A stretch of DNA of 64,000 nucleotides from Planctomycetota bacterium. Lineage in GTDB: Bacteria; Planctomycetota; SZUA-567; H5-PLA8. The notes beneath the pieces were generated by a model, which was given only the letters and a program-made list of their open reading frames with translations, did not search any database and had not been told where the DNA came from. Made by a program: the position numbers and the translations under genes. This document shows, in pieces, positions 34,430 through 43,183 of the stretch. The stretch lies in contig JABTUM010000001.1 of assembly GCA_015075375.1 (NCBI GenBank), positions 615,201 to 679,200 on the forward strand. Direction: 5' to 3'. Positions within the stretch are counted from its first letter, which is position 1. Every line of letters starts with the position of its first letter.

Positions 34430-35467
34430 ATGCCCAACAGCACGAATCCGGACTTGGACGCCCAGGCGTCCGGCGACACCGGCATGCGAAGGCCTTTGGT
34501 CTACGCCGGCCTGATGGCCCTGAGCTACCTGCTCCTCTCCTCCTTATATATCTGGATCTCCTCCCACCTCGCCGCCCACTGGGCTCGGTCCGTCGAAGAC
34601 CTGGAACGCATCGAGAAGCTCAAGGGCCTCGGCTTCGTCGCACTCATGTCCCTGTTCACCTTCGTCGTCGGCTACGTCGCGCTGCGCCGCATGGCCCTGA
34701 AGGAACGCGAGATCGTCCGCCACCAAATGGCCCTCGTCGCCGCCGAAAAACGAGCCACCGCCGGACTCTTCGCCGCCTCCGTCGCGCACGATATCAACAA
34801 CCTCCTCATGCCCATGAACGCCATTAGCCATCGCCTGGCCCAGGCCGACGCCGCGCATGCCGCCGATCACGCCAAACTCCAGGAATGCATCGCCCGCATC
34901 TCCAACCTCTCCCGCACCCTGATGAACGTCGGCAAAACCGGCGTCCACGGCACTTGGCAGGAACGCGACCTCAACACGGTGCTCCGCGACTCCCTCGACC
35001 TCGCGGGCATCCACACGCGCATCAAAAACTGCCAGATGGAATTCGTCTCCGGGCCGGAGATCAAGACCGTCGTCAACGCGCACCTCCTGCACCAGATGCT
35101 CCTCAATCTGGTCCTCAACGCCGCCGACGCCACCGACGGAATGGGGCGCATCCGCGTCAGTTCCGCCCTCGACGGCGAAAACGTACTCATCCGCGTCGAA
35201 GACAACGGACCCGGCATCCCGGAAGCCCTGCGCAACGCCGTCTTCCAGCCCTTCTTCACCACCAAGGCCAACGGCACCGGTCTGGGGCTGCTCTCCGTCA
35301 AAGCCTGCGCCGAACTCCACGGCGGCAGCGTCGCCCTCACCGCCTCCGCCTGGAACGGCGCCTGCTTCGAGGTGCGCTTTCCGCAACGCCAGTTCCCCGC
35401 CTCGAGCGCCGATGCCAATCCGAACGCCGCCTATTCGGCAAACGCCGAAGCCCGCCCTTCGTTGTAG
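34430..35467 (+). CDS. Orphan membrane sensor histidine kinase
   Basis: 345 residues from the ATG at 34430, 23 bp after ribBA. Two transmembrane helices at about 22-47 and 64-86. The phosphoacceptor region is SVAHDINNLLMPMNAISH with His120; the ATPase domain follows with NLVLNAADATDGMG (N box), VEDNGPGIP (G1) and FFTTKANGTGLGL. The periplasmic loop is very short, so input is probably through the membrane or cytoplasm. No response regulator is adjacent. Confidence 0.9.
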   Translation: MPNSTNPDLDAQASGDTGMRRPLVYAGLMALSYLLLSSLYIWISSHLAAHWARSVEDLERIEKLKGLGFVALMSLFTFVVGYVALRRMALKEREIVRHQMALVAAEKRATAGLFAASVAHDINNLLMPMNAISHRLAQADAAHAADHAKLQECIARISNLSRTLMNVGKTGVHGTWQERDLNTVLRDSLDLAGIHTRIKNCQMEFVSGPEIKTVVNAHLLHQMLLNLVLNAADATDGMGRIRVSSALDGENVLIRVEDNGPGIPEALRNAVFQPFFTTKANGTGLGLLSVKACAELHGGSVALTASAWNGACFEVRFPQRQFPASSADANPNAAYSANAEARPSL

Positions 35468-35551
35468 AGGTGTAGCCCGGCGAGCCCGGAGCGGGCAGCC
35501 TGCCGCGCCCGGTAACGCTCCTTTTTGCGCCGGTGCCGAGGTGCTTGCCGC

Positions 35552-36289
35552 GTGAGTTCCAGAACGGCCGTGGGGATCGTGAGTCCGGGAACGCTGGGCT
35601 CGGAAATCGGCGCGCTCGCGCGCGATCTGGGCGCGCAGGTCTGGTGGGCCTCCGACCGCCGCAGTCCGCGAACCGCGCGCTTGGCCAAGCGCGCCCGGCT
35701 GAACAACGCCGGCACCCTCGAAGCGATCGTCAACCGCTGCTCGGTCATCGTCAGCGCCGTGCCCGCCGCCGAGGCCGAGAACGTGGCCCAAGCCGTCGCC
35801 CGGCTGCGCTACAACGGCCTGTACCTCGAACTCAATGCGCTGCCGCCTTCGCGCATCTGGCGCATCGCCGCGACCATTCGCGCCGGCGGCGGCTCCATCG
35901 TCGACGCCGCGCTCGACGGGCCCCCGCCGCTCCTTCCCGGCTCGACCCGCATGCTCCTGTCCGGCCCGCGCGCCGCCGAAGCCGCCGCGCTCTTTACCGG
36001 CAGCTCGCTCCTCGAAACCAAGGTCCTCGACGAAACCGTCGGCATGGCCTGCGCCTGGAAGTCGCTCCAAGCCGCCTACGCCCGCGGCAGCGTCGCCCTC
36101 CTCGCCTCCCTCTTAAGGCCCGATCCCGCGCCCCCCGCCGCCACCGATCCGCCCGCCGCCGAAGCCCGCGTGCACGAAACCGGATTCTTCCCCCGCAGCA
36201 CCATGGACCTCTACCGCCGGCTCGGCGAACGCGAAGACGCCGCCGCCCTTCACGCCCTCAAAGCCACCCTCGATGCCCTGCGCGAATAA
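35552..36289 (+). CDS. 6-phosphogluconate dehydrogenase-like oxidoreductase (DUF1932 type)
   Basis: 245 residues from a GTG at 35552 with GAGG 10 nt upstream. The N-terminal Rossmann fold begins GIVSPGTLGSEIGALARDLG; the middle has VSAVPAAEAENVAQAV and SIVDAALDGPPPLLPGSTRMLLSG, where beta-hydroxyacid dehydrogenases have their substrate strand. The C-terminal helical domain has VLDETVGMACAWKSLQAAYA, typical of the DUF1932 subgroup with the catalytic lysine. It oxidises or reduces a hydroxy acid with NAD(P); the substrate is unknown. Confidence 0.8.
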   Translation: MSSRTAVGIVSPGTLGSEIGALARDLGAQVWWASDRRSPRTARLAKRARLNNAGTLEAIVNRCSVIVSAVPAAEAENVAQAVARLRYNGLYLELNALPPSRIWRIAATIRAGGGSIVDAALDGPPPLLPGSTRMLLSGPRAAEAAALFTGSSLLETKVLDETVGMACAWKSLQAAYARGSVALLASLLRPDPAPPAATDPPAAEARVHETGFFPRSTMDLYRRLGEREDAAALHALKATLDALRE

Positions 36290-36342
36290 GCGCCCGCCTC
36301 ACGCTCCTTACGCTTTGCTTATCGACTTTGAGTTTTGAGTAA

Positions 36343-38589
36343 TTACTCTCCCTTCACCCGCAGCGCCCGCACCTCATACGGATACATCGAAAACCGCACC
36401 GCGCCCCCTTCGCTCGGTACCGCCGCGCCCGTCGCCGCGTCGCTCACCGCCCCCGCCTTCGGCAGCTTCACGACGATCTCCTGCTTCTCGCCCCGGCTCA
36501 CGTTCACCACCGCCAGGTACGTCCCGTGCGCCTTCGCGTCGATGGCCCGCACCACGATCTGCGCATCGGCGCACGCATCCGGGAGCCGCTTGCTCGGCAG
36601 CGCCGGAAGCGCCAGGAACGCGCGGTTGAACGCGCGCACGTATTCGGGGAAGCCGCGGTTGAAACTCGCCGCGCTCAGATAACCGATGCTCGTCGGATCG
36701 CCGTACGCCAGCGCCAGCGCTTCGCCTTCCATCGCGAACGGACCCGCGCGCTCCAGGTCGCTCACGAAGTACCCCAGACTCTCGTGCATGGCGTGCTCGT
36801 TGAGCGGGTAGTGCCGCAGCAGCGCCAGCCCAGCCGGCCCGCGGAAAGCCTCGAACGCTTTTTCCGATCGAACCGTGTACGAACGGTTGAACGGGTACGT
36901 CAGCAGCACCCCCGGCAGATCCTGGTAGCGCTGCGGATCGGCCACCGGCACCGCGTGCTGCCACTCCCAGTCGGCCCACGTCCCGTGCGGCGTGAAGATC
37001 GCCTTCAGGTACAGGTCGTCCTTCAGCACCTCGTCGTACGCCTGAGCCTTGAGCTTCTCGTGCCCCTTCTGCTTCAGGATCGGAGCCCACGCGTCGAGCC
37101 GGTCGGTGACGACCTTCAAGCCGCCCGGCAGCGACGGACCCGGCTCGCCCGGATCGCACGTGTAGAGCAGGTGTGGCTCGCCGCCCAGTCCCGCCTTCAA
37201 ATGCGCGTGCAGCTCCGCCAGAAACGCGCGCCGCTTCCCGTACCACCACGCGTAATACTTCTCGATCAGCGCCCGATCGCCCTTCAGCGCCTCCCGCGTG
37301 ACCGCCTTGCCCCCATTCGCCTCCTGCGCGAAACGCGCCAGAGTCGCGTCGCCGAAGCCGATCGGATTCTGGCTCGGCCGCGGCCGGAACCACGCCCCCG
37401 CGAACGCCGCCTGCGCCTTGAACTTCAGCACCGTCGCGTCGAGCAGCCGCTTGGCGTCGGCCAGCGCGTCGGGATCGGTCAGATCGACGTTGCTCTTCTC
37501 GGTCCACTCGATATGCGTGTACGACTCTTTTCCGCCCAGCGTCTTCGCGCGCTTCTCCTTGCCCAGGCCCTTCGCGCCCACGCCGCCCGACCATTCGTAA
37601 TAAGGCAGCGCCTCGTACCCGTACGGCTTCAGCATCGCCAGAATCTTTTCCCAGCGCTTCGGCGCGTGCGAACTCCAGTACCAGTCGTTCCCGCCGAAAC
37701 CCTCGGCCTCCCAGCCCTGATTGTGCCCGAACTCCAGCAAATCCTTACCGAAGACGTTCATGCCCAGCACGCGCATCAGTTCGGCCTTGTAGCGGTACCA
37801 GGCGGTCTCGTCGTCCAGCCCGCGGCCCGCCGGTTCCTTCCCCGCGATCACGCCGTCGGCCATCTCCTCGCGCCAGAAGAGCCGCCGGTGCGGCAAATCC
37901 TGCGGCGGAAGCTGAACCTGAGCGTCGAGCTTTTTAGGATCGAGAACCTCGAAGAGCCGGATACGCGAAACCGCCGCGCCTGCGTTGAGCGGATCCTTCA
38001 CCGCGTCGGCCTGCGTCACGACGACCCAGAAACCGTCCGCCGGCGTCTGGTCGCGCACCGCCTTGTCCCGCGCGAGGTTCAAACCCGCGAAGCGGTCGTG
38101 CAGCCAGAATATCGTCCGCCACGAACGGGACTGCTGCGCGAGCGGATACTCCAGCGACTCCGCGTTGTTGTTCGTGTACGTGTACAGCACGTCGCCGACG
38201 GCCGAACCCGTCGCCCAGCCGCGCCCGTACTCCCCGCCGCGATTCAGCACGAACCACGTCCGCGGCCGGTCCTCCGGATAATCCACCACCAGCACGTACG
38301 GCTGTCCCGCCTTCAGTCCCTTGCCTTTCCCCAGCTTGTAGGCGAAGTACTTCGCGGCCCCCGCGTTAGGCAGCACGCGGCACGCCGTCCCCAGCAGCGT
38401 CTCGATCGTGCTCGCATCCTTCGGATGCTCGACGAACTCCCGGGCCCCGGCCGCCTCGCCGCAGCGCACTTCGTCCACCAGCGGCAGCTTCCCGAACGGC
38501 GCGCCCGCGTCCTCCAGCGGCCGCTCCTGCGCCGCCGCGCCCGCCGCGAACAGCACCGCGATCCCCCACCCCAAGCCCCGCAATCGCAT
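36343..38589 (-). CDS. Large secreted protein, possibly a TIM-barrel glycoside hydrolase
   Basis: 748 residues from the ATG at 38589 with AGGGG 8 nt upstream. Signal peptide at about 1-22 (LGWGIAVLFAAGAAA). The middle of the protein (about 240-560) has the look of an alpha/beta barrel with many aromatic and acidic residues: LPYYEWSGGVGAKG, FAGAWFRPRPSQNPIGFGD and GTWADWEWQHAVPVAD. The C-terminal 90 residues form a beta-sandwich (GTYLAVVNVSRGEKQEIVVKL), a common end in secreted glycosidases. No family signature that I know is present, so the enzymatic call is tentative. Confidence 0.72.
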   Translation of the reverse strand: MRLRGLGWGIAVLFAAGAAAQERPLEDAGAPFGKLPLVDEVRCGEAAGAREFVEHPKDASTIETLLGTACRVLPNAGAAKYFAYKLGKGKGLKAGQPYVLVVDYPEDRPRTWFVLNRGGEYGRGWATGSAVGDVLYTYTNNNAESLEYPLAQQSRSWRTIFWLHDRFAGLNLARDKAVRDQTPADGFWVVVTQADAVKDPLNAGAAVSRIRLFEVLDPKKLDAQVQLPPQDLPHRRLFWREEMADGVIAGKEPAGRGLDDETAWYRYKAELMRVLGMNVFGKDLLEFGHNQGWEAEGFGGNDWYWSSHAPKRWEKILAMLKPYGYEALPYYEWSGGVGAKGLGKEKRAKTLGGKESYTHIEWTEKSNVDLTDPDALADAKRLLDATVLKFKAQAAFAGAWFRPRPSQNPIGFGDATLARFAQEANGGKAVTREALKGDRALIEKYYAWWYGKRRAFLAELHAHLKAGLGGEPHLLYTCDPGEPGPSLPGGLKVVTDRLDAWAPILKQKGHEKLKAQAYDEVLKDDLYLKAIFTPHGTWADWEWQHAVPVADPQRYQDLPGVLLTYPFNRSYTVRSEKAFEAFRGPAGLALLRHYPLNEHAMHESLGYFVSDLERAGPFAMEGEALALAYGDPTSIGYLSAASFNRGFPEYVRAFNRAFLALPALPSKRLPDACADAQIVVRAIDAKAHGTYLAVVNVSRGEKQEIVVKLPKAGAVSDAATGAAVPSEGGAVRFSMYPYEVRALRVKGE

Positions 38590-38810
38590 CGCTCGATCCC
38601 CTGTAACCGCCCCGCTCACTCGTGTGCGCACGTGACCCTTTATACCCCGAGCCGCTTCCCGTCGAAGCCTAATCCTCCAATAAACAACTCCGCCCCGTCC
38701 GCCGCTTGAACCGCCTCTCGGCTATTGTTCTGCCTAACCCCTGCCCGCCAACGACCGTGCCACGCTCCAGCCTTTCCCACGCCCTCCCCCTACCATCGAC
38801 CAGGCGTTCG

Positions 38811-38897
38811 CCTTGGCCTTGGTCCTGGTCTTGGCCTTGGTCTTGGCCTGGGCCTTGGTCTTGGCCTTGGCCTTGGCCCCGGCCTTGGTTTTGGCCC
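38811..38897. repeat. Hexanucleotide tandem repeat abutting the transposase element
   Basis: About 14 imperfect copies of a six-base unit (CCTTGG / CTTGGT / TTGGCC variants) run from 38811 to 38897. The last copies overlap the left end of the transposase element. The unit is a multiple of three, and plus-strand frames can read as Leu-Val/Ala-Trp-type repeats, but no gene with a start and ribosome site uses it. The rest of the gene-free stretch from 38590 shows nothing else. Confidence 0.9.
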
Positions 38898-38979
38898 CGC
38901 AGGGGCCAAGTAAAATAGCGAGGGGCGCAAGCCCCTCGTACACGCGCCCCACTCGCGCCAAGCCCCGCAGGGGCGGCAT
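38893..38979 (+). repeat. Left REP-type end
   Basis: Carries three palindromic parts: GGCCCCGCAGGGGCC at 38893-38907, a perfect hairpin GAGGGGC-GCAA-GCCCCTC at 38920-38937 with a GNRA-type loop, and AGCCCCGCAGGGGC near 38961-38974. It lies 20 bp before the transposase start and probably includes the TnpA binding and cleavage site. Confidence 0.85.
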
Positions 38980-38999
38980 ACCACCACGGAGGAAGAACC

Positions 39000-39452
39000 A
39001 TGGGACAATCCCTTGCCAGCCTGTTGGTCCACATCGTCTTCAGTACCAAGAATCGGCAACCGCTCATCACGCCAGATCTGGAACCGGAATTACACGCTTA
39101 CCTGGGAGGCGTATGCAAGGAGCTTCATTCGCCCGCCTTGGCGATTAACGGATATACGGATCACGTGCATCTATTGTGTTCGCTATCCAAGACCATGGCC
39201 TTGGCGGAATTGTTACGTAAGGTCAAAGCGCATTCGTCTACTTGGGCGAAACGAAAAGGACGAGCGCACGGGAACTTCGCCTGGCAAGACGGATACTCCG
39301 CGTTCTCCATAGGCCAGTCGGGGGTCCCAGCGCTGATGCGCTATATCGAGAGCCAGAAGAATCGGCATCGCCGCGTTGGCTACCAGGAGGAATTGCGCTC
39401 CTTTTTTAAAAAGTATGGAGTGGCGTTCGACGAGCGTTATGTATGGGCCTGA
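39000..39452 (+). CDS. Y1 (IS200/REP-associated) tyrosine transposase
   Basis: 150 residues, ATG at 39000 preceded by GGAGGAAGAACC. The Y1_Tnp fold is clear: N-terminal LLVHIVFSTKNRQPLI strand, NGYTDHVHLLCSL with the His-x-His pair that binds metal, and the tyrosine helix PALMRYIESQKNRHRRVGYQEEL holding the nucleophile, Tyr in LMRYIESQ. This is a single-strand transposase of the HUH class acting on folded REP ends, which flank the gene. It appears intact. Confidence 0.93.
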   Translation: MGQSLASLLVHIVFSTKNRQPLITPDLEPELHAYLGGVCKELHSPALAINGYTDHVHLLCSLSKTMALAELLRKVKAHSSTWAKRKGRAHGNFAWQDGYSAFSIGQSGVPALMRYIESQKNRHRRVGYQEELRSFFKKYGVAFDERYVWA

Positions 39453-39460
39453 GGGATTTT

Positions 39461-39548
39461 ATGCCGCCCCTTTGGGGCTTGGCGACATTCGAAACGCTCG
39501 TACGAGGGGCTTGCGCCCCTCGCTGTCATACCCGGCCCCTGCGGGGCC
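39461..39548 (-). repeat. Right REP-type end
   Basis: Inverted copy of the left end, beginning 9 bp after the transposase stop. It contains the hairpin GAGGGGC-TTGC-GCCCCTC at 39504-39521 and GGCCCCTGCGGGGCC at 39534-39548. Differences to the left end are concentrated in the spacer, as expected when pairing parts are under selection. Confidence 0.85.
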
Positions 39549-39612
39549 AAAACCCACGCGCGCGAAGCACCCACCGCAGGCCCGGCCGTTCAATACTTCG
39601 AATTTTGAATCT

Positions 39613-40899
39613 CTAATTTCCGTCCGCCTGCTCGAACTCGATCGGCTCCGGCGCCGGCACCGACTCGGGCTCGACCTCCAACGGCGGAAGCGGTTGCGGC
39701 AGCTTCGCCGCGGACGGCTCCGGCGCGGCCGGCGGCGCCTCGCGCGGCGCGTCCTTGCTCAAATTCGGCGGAGGCAGATGCAGAAATCCCAACAGCCCTT
39801 CGCGGTACGCGTAATACGCGCCGCCGCCCAGCACCCCCAGCACCACCACCAGCACCGCAAGGTCGGTCATAATCCCGCGCAGCAGATTCGGCGGCCGAAA
39901 CTCCGGCTCGCGCCGCGCCACGCGCTCGGGCAGCCGCCGCGAAGACGGCTCCAGCCGGATCGCGCTGCGCCCCGGCCGTCCGCGCACCGCGCGAATCGAC
40001 GGCGGCGTGCGCCGCGGCTCCTGAACGGGACTCTCCGCCGCCGGCGCCAGAAGCTGCCCCAGCGCCGCCACCAGCTCCGCCGCGCTCTGGAAGCGCGCGC
40101 GCCGGCTCTTCTCCATCATCCTCGCCAGCACCCGCGCGCACCCGTCGCTCACCTCCGGCGCAAGCTGCCGGATCGGTACCGGCTGCGCCGAAAGATGCTG
40201 CGTCATGATCAGCGTCGCCGCTTTGCCCTCGAACGGGGTCTGCCCGCTCAACAAATGGTAAAACGTGCAGCCCAGCGAATAAATATCGCAGCGCACGTCC
40301 AGCCGGTCGGTCTCGCCGCGCACCTGCTCCGGAGCCATGTAATGCGGCGTCCCCACCGCGATCCCCGACTGCGTCGCCGTCGCGTCGTCGGCCAGCACCT
40401 TCGCCAGGCCCAGGTCCGCGAGCTTCGGTTCGCCCAAGCGCGTCAGCAGAATGTTGTCCGGTTTGATGTCGCGATGCACGATCCCGTTCTTCTCGGCGCA
40501 CTCCAGCGCCTGCGCGATCGCCAGCACGATCTCCGCCGCGCGCCGTTCCGGGATCCGGCCCGCATCCTTCAGCACCGACCAGAGCGTCGGACCGTCCACG
40601 TACTCCATCGCGAAGTACCACAGCCCGCTCTCGCGGTCTTGGCCGACGTCGATCCCTTGGACGATGTGCGGATGATTCAGCCGCGCCGAGGCGCGCGCTT
40701 CGCGCTGAAAGCGCCCGATCAATTGCTCGTTCTCGGCCAAGTGCGGCGCCAGCACCTTCAGCGCCACCAGCCGGTCCAGCGTCTGCTGACGCGCCAGGTA
40801 CACGGTGCCCATCGCCCCGCGGCCCAGCTTTTTAATCAGTTCGAAGCCGCCCAGCACCTGCGGCGGCGGGGCAGGGATGGCGACGTGCGACGTCGACAT
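39613..40899 (-). CDS. Membrane Ser/Thr protein kinase
   Basis: 428 residues from the ATG at 40899 (AAGGA 6 nt upstream). Kinase domain at about 18-285: LGRGAMGTVYLARQQ, Lys48, HRDIKPDN at 142-149, ADLG at 161-164. A basic, proline-rich linker is followed by one transmembrane helix at about 345-367, then a Pro/Glu-rich tail of 60 residues outside. No sensor domain is visible. It is divergent from the ECF sigma gene and may act in the same envelope response, which is inference. Confidence 0.9.
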   Translation of the reverse strand: MSTSHVAIPAPPPQVLGGFELIKKLGRGAMGTVYLARQQTLDRLVALKVLAPHLAENEQLIGRFQREARASARLNHPHIVQGIDVGQDRESGLWYFAMEYVDGPTLWSVLKDAGRIPERRAAEIVLAIAQALECAEKNGIVHRDIKPDNILLTRLGEPKLADLGLAKVLADDATATQSGIAVGTPHYMAPEQVRGETDRLDVRCDIYSLGCTFYHLLSGQTPFEGKAATLIMTQHLSAQPVPIRQLAPEVSDGCARVLARMMEKSRRARFQSAAELVAALGQLLAPAAESPVQEPRRTPPSIRAVRGRPGRSAIRLEPSSRRLPERVARREPEFRPPNLLRGIMTDLAVLVVVLGVLGGGAYYAYREGLLGFLHLPPPNLSKDAPREAPPAAPEPSAAKLPQPLPPLEVEPESVPAPEPIEFEQADGN

Positions 40900-40988
40900 A
40901 AGCATTCCTTCAGCCCCGGCAGGTCTATAAAGCACAAGTGCTTACGTGATCTCAATCAGTGTATCGATGGCGCCGGAAAGGTTAACCA

Positions 40989-41016
40989 TAGAAAAAATAT
41001 AGCTTATATATAATCC
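40989..41016 (+). promoter_or_regulatory. AT-rich promoter-like tract in the kinase/sigma divergent region
   Basis: A run of A/T with TATAAT at 41009-41014 stands out in GC-rich surroundings, about 120 bp before the sigma gene. No good -35 box is seen. It is the only obvious basal promoter in this region. Confidence 0.28.
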
Positions 41017-41131
41017 TCGGCTCCACCCCCCGTGTCTTGCGGTAAACACTATCAGGATTAAGAGTTACAGAGTAAGGTGGTGCTAACGGCAGCAAGAATC
41101 AGGGTTCCGAGCCCTAAGTAGGATGTGTGTG

Positions 41132-41752
41132 ATGACGGCGCCTTCGCCACGCCGGGCCTCCCAGCCCGTGCCCCCTAATAAGGCTGCAGCCAGCCCCGCC
41201 GAGCCCCCCGTTTCGGCGGCCGCCGCCGCGGATGCCGAATGCATCCAGGCCGTTCTGGCCGGCCAGCGCGAACGCTTCGGCGAACTCGTCGGCCGCTACC
41301 AGCGCGTCGTCTACGGCGTCGTCTTTCCTTACGTCCGCGAGCCGCACCGGGCCGAAGATCTGGCCCAGGAGGTCTTCGTCAACGCCTTCTCGGCCTTGGC
41401 CCAGTTGCGCGAACAGGCCCGCTTTCTCCCCTGGCTCCTCCAGATCGCCCGCCACCGCGCTTCGCGCGAAGCCCGCCGCCAGTCGGCGCGCCCCGAAAGC
41501 GCGCTCCATCCCGAGATGGACGTGCCCGAACCCGAACCGAATCCCGACCGCGCCCGCGCCGCCGACGTACTGGCCATGGTCGAAGAACTCCCCGAACCCT
41601 ACCGCCAGACCATGCTGCAGAAGTACCAGCAAGGCTTGAGCTGCAAGCAGATTGCGCAAGCAGAAGGCGTGCCCATCGGCACCATCACCAGCCGCTTGAC
41701 GCGCGCACTCGCCGTCTTGCGCAACGCCATCGGCAAAGGCGAACGCCCATGA
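41132..41752 (+). CDS. ECF RNA polymerase sigma factor
   Basis: 206 residues from the ATG at 41132; AGGA lies 8 nt upstream, whereas the ATG at 41123 overlaps that site. Region 2 spans about 42-110 (FGELVGRYQRVVYGVVFPYV, then HRAEDLAQEVFVNAFSAL). Region 4 spans about 155-205 (LPEPYRQTMLQKYQQGLSCKQ then GVPIGTITSRLTRALAVLR). The N-terminal 30 residues are Ala/Pro-rich. The stop codon overlaps the start of a 37-codon ORF, which in turn overlaps a FecR-type gene. Confidence 0.93.
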   Translation: MTAPSPRRASQPVPPNKAAASPAEPPVSAAAAADAECIQAVLAGQRERFGELVGRYQRVVYGVVFPYVREPHRAEDLAQEVFVNAFSALAQLREQARFLPWLLQIARHRASREARRQSARPESALHPEMDVPEPEPNPDRARAADVLAMVEELPEPYRQTMLQKYQQGLSCKQIAQAEGVPIGTITSRLTRALAVLRNAIGKGERP

Positions 41753-41862
41753 GCAGCACCGTGAACGCGCCGAAAATAATCGCAGCGCGCGGGATTTACG
41801 CGCCTGCGGCAGCAAAACCCGCCGAACGAGTCTCGTGCTGGATGTGGAAGGAGTGGCCATGA
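41749..41862 (+). CDS. 37-residue ORF bridging the sigma and FecR-type genes
   Basis: The ATG at 41749 overlaps the sigma stop in ATGA, and its own TGA overlaps the next ATG in a second ATGA. An AAAGG lies about 9 nt upstream. It ends in an aromatic-rich CWMWKEWP. The exact double overlap suggests translational coupling through the gap, either as a small protein (too hydrophilic to be a clear membrane peptide) or just to carry ribosomes to the FecR gene. The downstream gene also has its own strong ribosome site (GAAGGAG), which weakens the coupling argument. Confidence 0.42.
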   Translation: MSSTVNAPKIIAARGIYAPAAAKPAERVSCWMWKEWP

Positions 41863-43133
41863 CGCCGGAAGACTTGGAACAGGCGCTGACGCCCGAAGCA
41901 TTCGCCGCCGCCGAAGCGCACGTGCGCGAACGCAACGGCGAAACGCTCGAGCCCCAAGCCGCGCAAGCGCTCCAACGCGCCCGCGCGTCGGACGCCACGC
42001 GCGCGCTCCTCGATGCGCTCGACGAAGTCGACGCGCAACTCGTGGCCGCCGCGCGCGAAGCGCAGCCCGGCGAGCGTTTCGCCGCGCGTGTCATGGCCGC
42101 GCTCCCGTCGGACCACGCCGCGAAAGATTCCACCCTCCAGCCGTCGCCCGTGCGCGACCCCGGCAGCGCGCCGCTCCTCATTTCAGAAGCGCGCCGCTCG
42201 CCTTGGCTGCGCCGCCTCGGCGCGGCCGCCGCATGCGTCGCCGCGTTGGGACTGAGTTGGCTGGGCGTCCGCGCGCTCCAGAATCGCGGCGCCGCCGTCG
42301 CGCGCATCGAGATGCTGTCCGGATCCGCCGCGCTCCTGGACGCCGACGGCAAACCCGCCGGCGCGATCGCCCCGGGCCAGCTCTATCAAGTCAGCAAGGA
42401 CGGCGAAGCCGTCTTCGGCACCGCCAACGGCGGGCGCTTGCGCCTGCTCCAGGAAACCCGCTTCCGGCCGCAGGCGCGCGGCGCCGCCGAAGCGCTGCAT
42501 CTGCAGGACGGCTTGCTCTTCGCCTACGAACCCGGCGGAGCCGAACCGCTCGTCGTCAAAAGCTCCGCCCTCGACGCCAAGGTCGAAGGCGTCTCCATGG
42601 TCTTCCAGGAAGAAGCCCCGCCGCCCGGCGCGCCCAACCCCGACCGCCGCGGCCAGGGCATCGTGATGGTCTTCAGCGGTTCGGCCCAGGTCGCCGCCGC
42701 GCACGCCTCCGGCGCCGTCGAAGTCCGAGCCGGCGAAATGTACGTCTCCGACCTCGAACGCGAGAACGTCCAGGTCTTCCTCGATACCGTCGAGAAACGC
42801 GTCGAGACGCTCAAGCAGACGGCCGACGCCGGAGCCCTCCAGGCCCAGCGCGCGCTCTACTCCGCGCGCGTCGACGAATACCGCCGCACCCTGAAGGAAC
42901 TCGACGCCGGTCTGGCGCAAGCCGAGGCCGCGGCGCGCGGCGAACTCGCCGAACGCCGCGCCCGCGTCGCGCAGTATCTCGAAGCCCACGAACGCAGGCT
43001 CGGCCAGTTGGAACGCGACGCGCAAGCGCCCACGCCCGCCGGCCAGGCCTGCAAGCTCGAACGTGCCGCCGGCGCCGTGCGCCGCGGACGCGAACGGTAT
43101 CGCCCGCCCGAAGCATGGACGGGAACGAAGTAA
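41859..43133 (+). CDS. FecR-domain transmembrane protein (anti-sigma-like)
   Basis: 424 residues from the ATG at 41859 (GAAGGAG 5 nt upstream). An N-terminal cytoplasmic helical part of about 110 residues (QALQRARASDATRALLDALDEVDA) is followed by a transmembrane helix at about 116-138. The periplasmic FecR-like domain (AGAIAPGQLYQVSKDGEAVFG, LQDGLLFAYEPGG, AVEVRAGEMYVSDLE) spans about 145-300. A coiled coil of about 100 residues follows, and the C-terminus ends in a basic tail. The N-terminal part resembles anti-sigma factors, consistent with control of the sigma factor two genes upstream. Confidence 0.8.
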   Translation: MTPEDLEQALTPEAFAAAEAHVRERNGETLEPQAAQALQRARASDATRALLDALDEVDAQLVAAAREAQPGERFAARVMAALPSDHAAKDSTLQPSPVRDPGSAPLLISEARRSPWLRRLGAAAACVAALGLSWLGVRALQNRGAAVARIEMLSGSAALLDADGKPAGAIAPGQLYQVSKDGEAVFGTANGGRLRLLQETRFRPQARGAAEALHLQDGLLFAYEPGGAEPLVVKSSALDAKVEGVSMVFQEEAPPPGAPNPDRRGQGIVMVFSGSAQVAAAHASGAVEVRAGEMYVSDLERENVQVFLDTVEKRVETLKQTADAGALQAQRALYSARVDEYRRTLKELDAGLAQAEAAARGELAERRARVAQYLEAHERRLGQLERDAQAPTPAGQACKLERAAGAVRRGRERYRPPEAWTGTK

Positions 43134-43183
43134 GCATCCCTTTTCATCCGGCTGCGAAGAGCCGAACCACAGGAGGACGTACC

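Larger units (their letters stand above)
38893..39548 (+). mobile_element. REP-associated Y1 transposase element with long inverted ends
   Basis: A Y1 transposase gene (39000-39452) is flanked by two inverted copies of one 87-88-bp sequence: 38893-38979 and 39461-39548. The reverse complement of the right end matches the left end closely through GGCCCCGCAGGGGCC, AGCGAGGGGCGCAAG, CCCCTCGTAC and GGGGCGGCAT, with a diverged middle part. Each end contains a 7-bp stem with a GCAA or TTGC loop. This is the layout of a RAYT gene with paired REP/BIME ends, apparently complete. Confidence 0.85.

Noticed and set aside
38815..38918. Leu/Val/Gly-repeat proteins from the hexanucleotide repeat
   Set aside because: The frames exist only because the six-base unit lacks stops; there is no ribosome site or non-repeat coding part.
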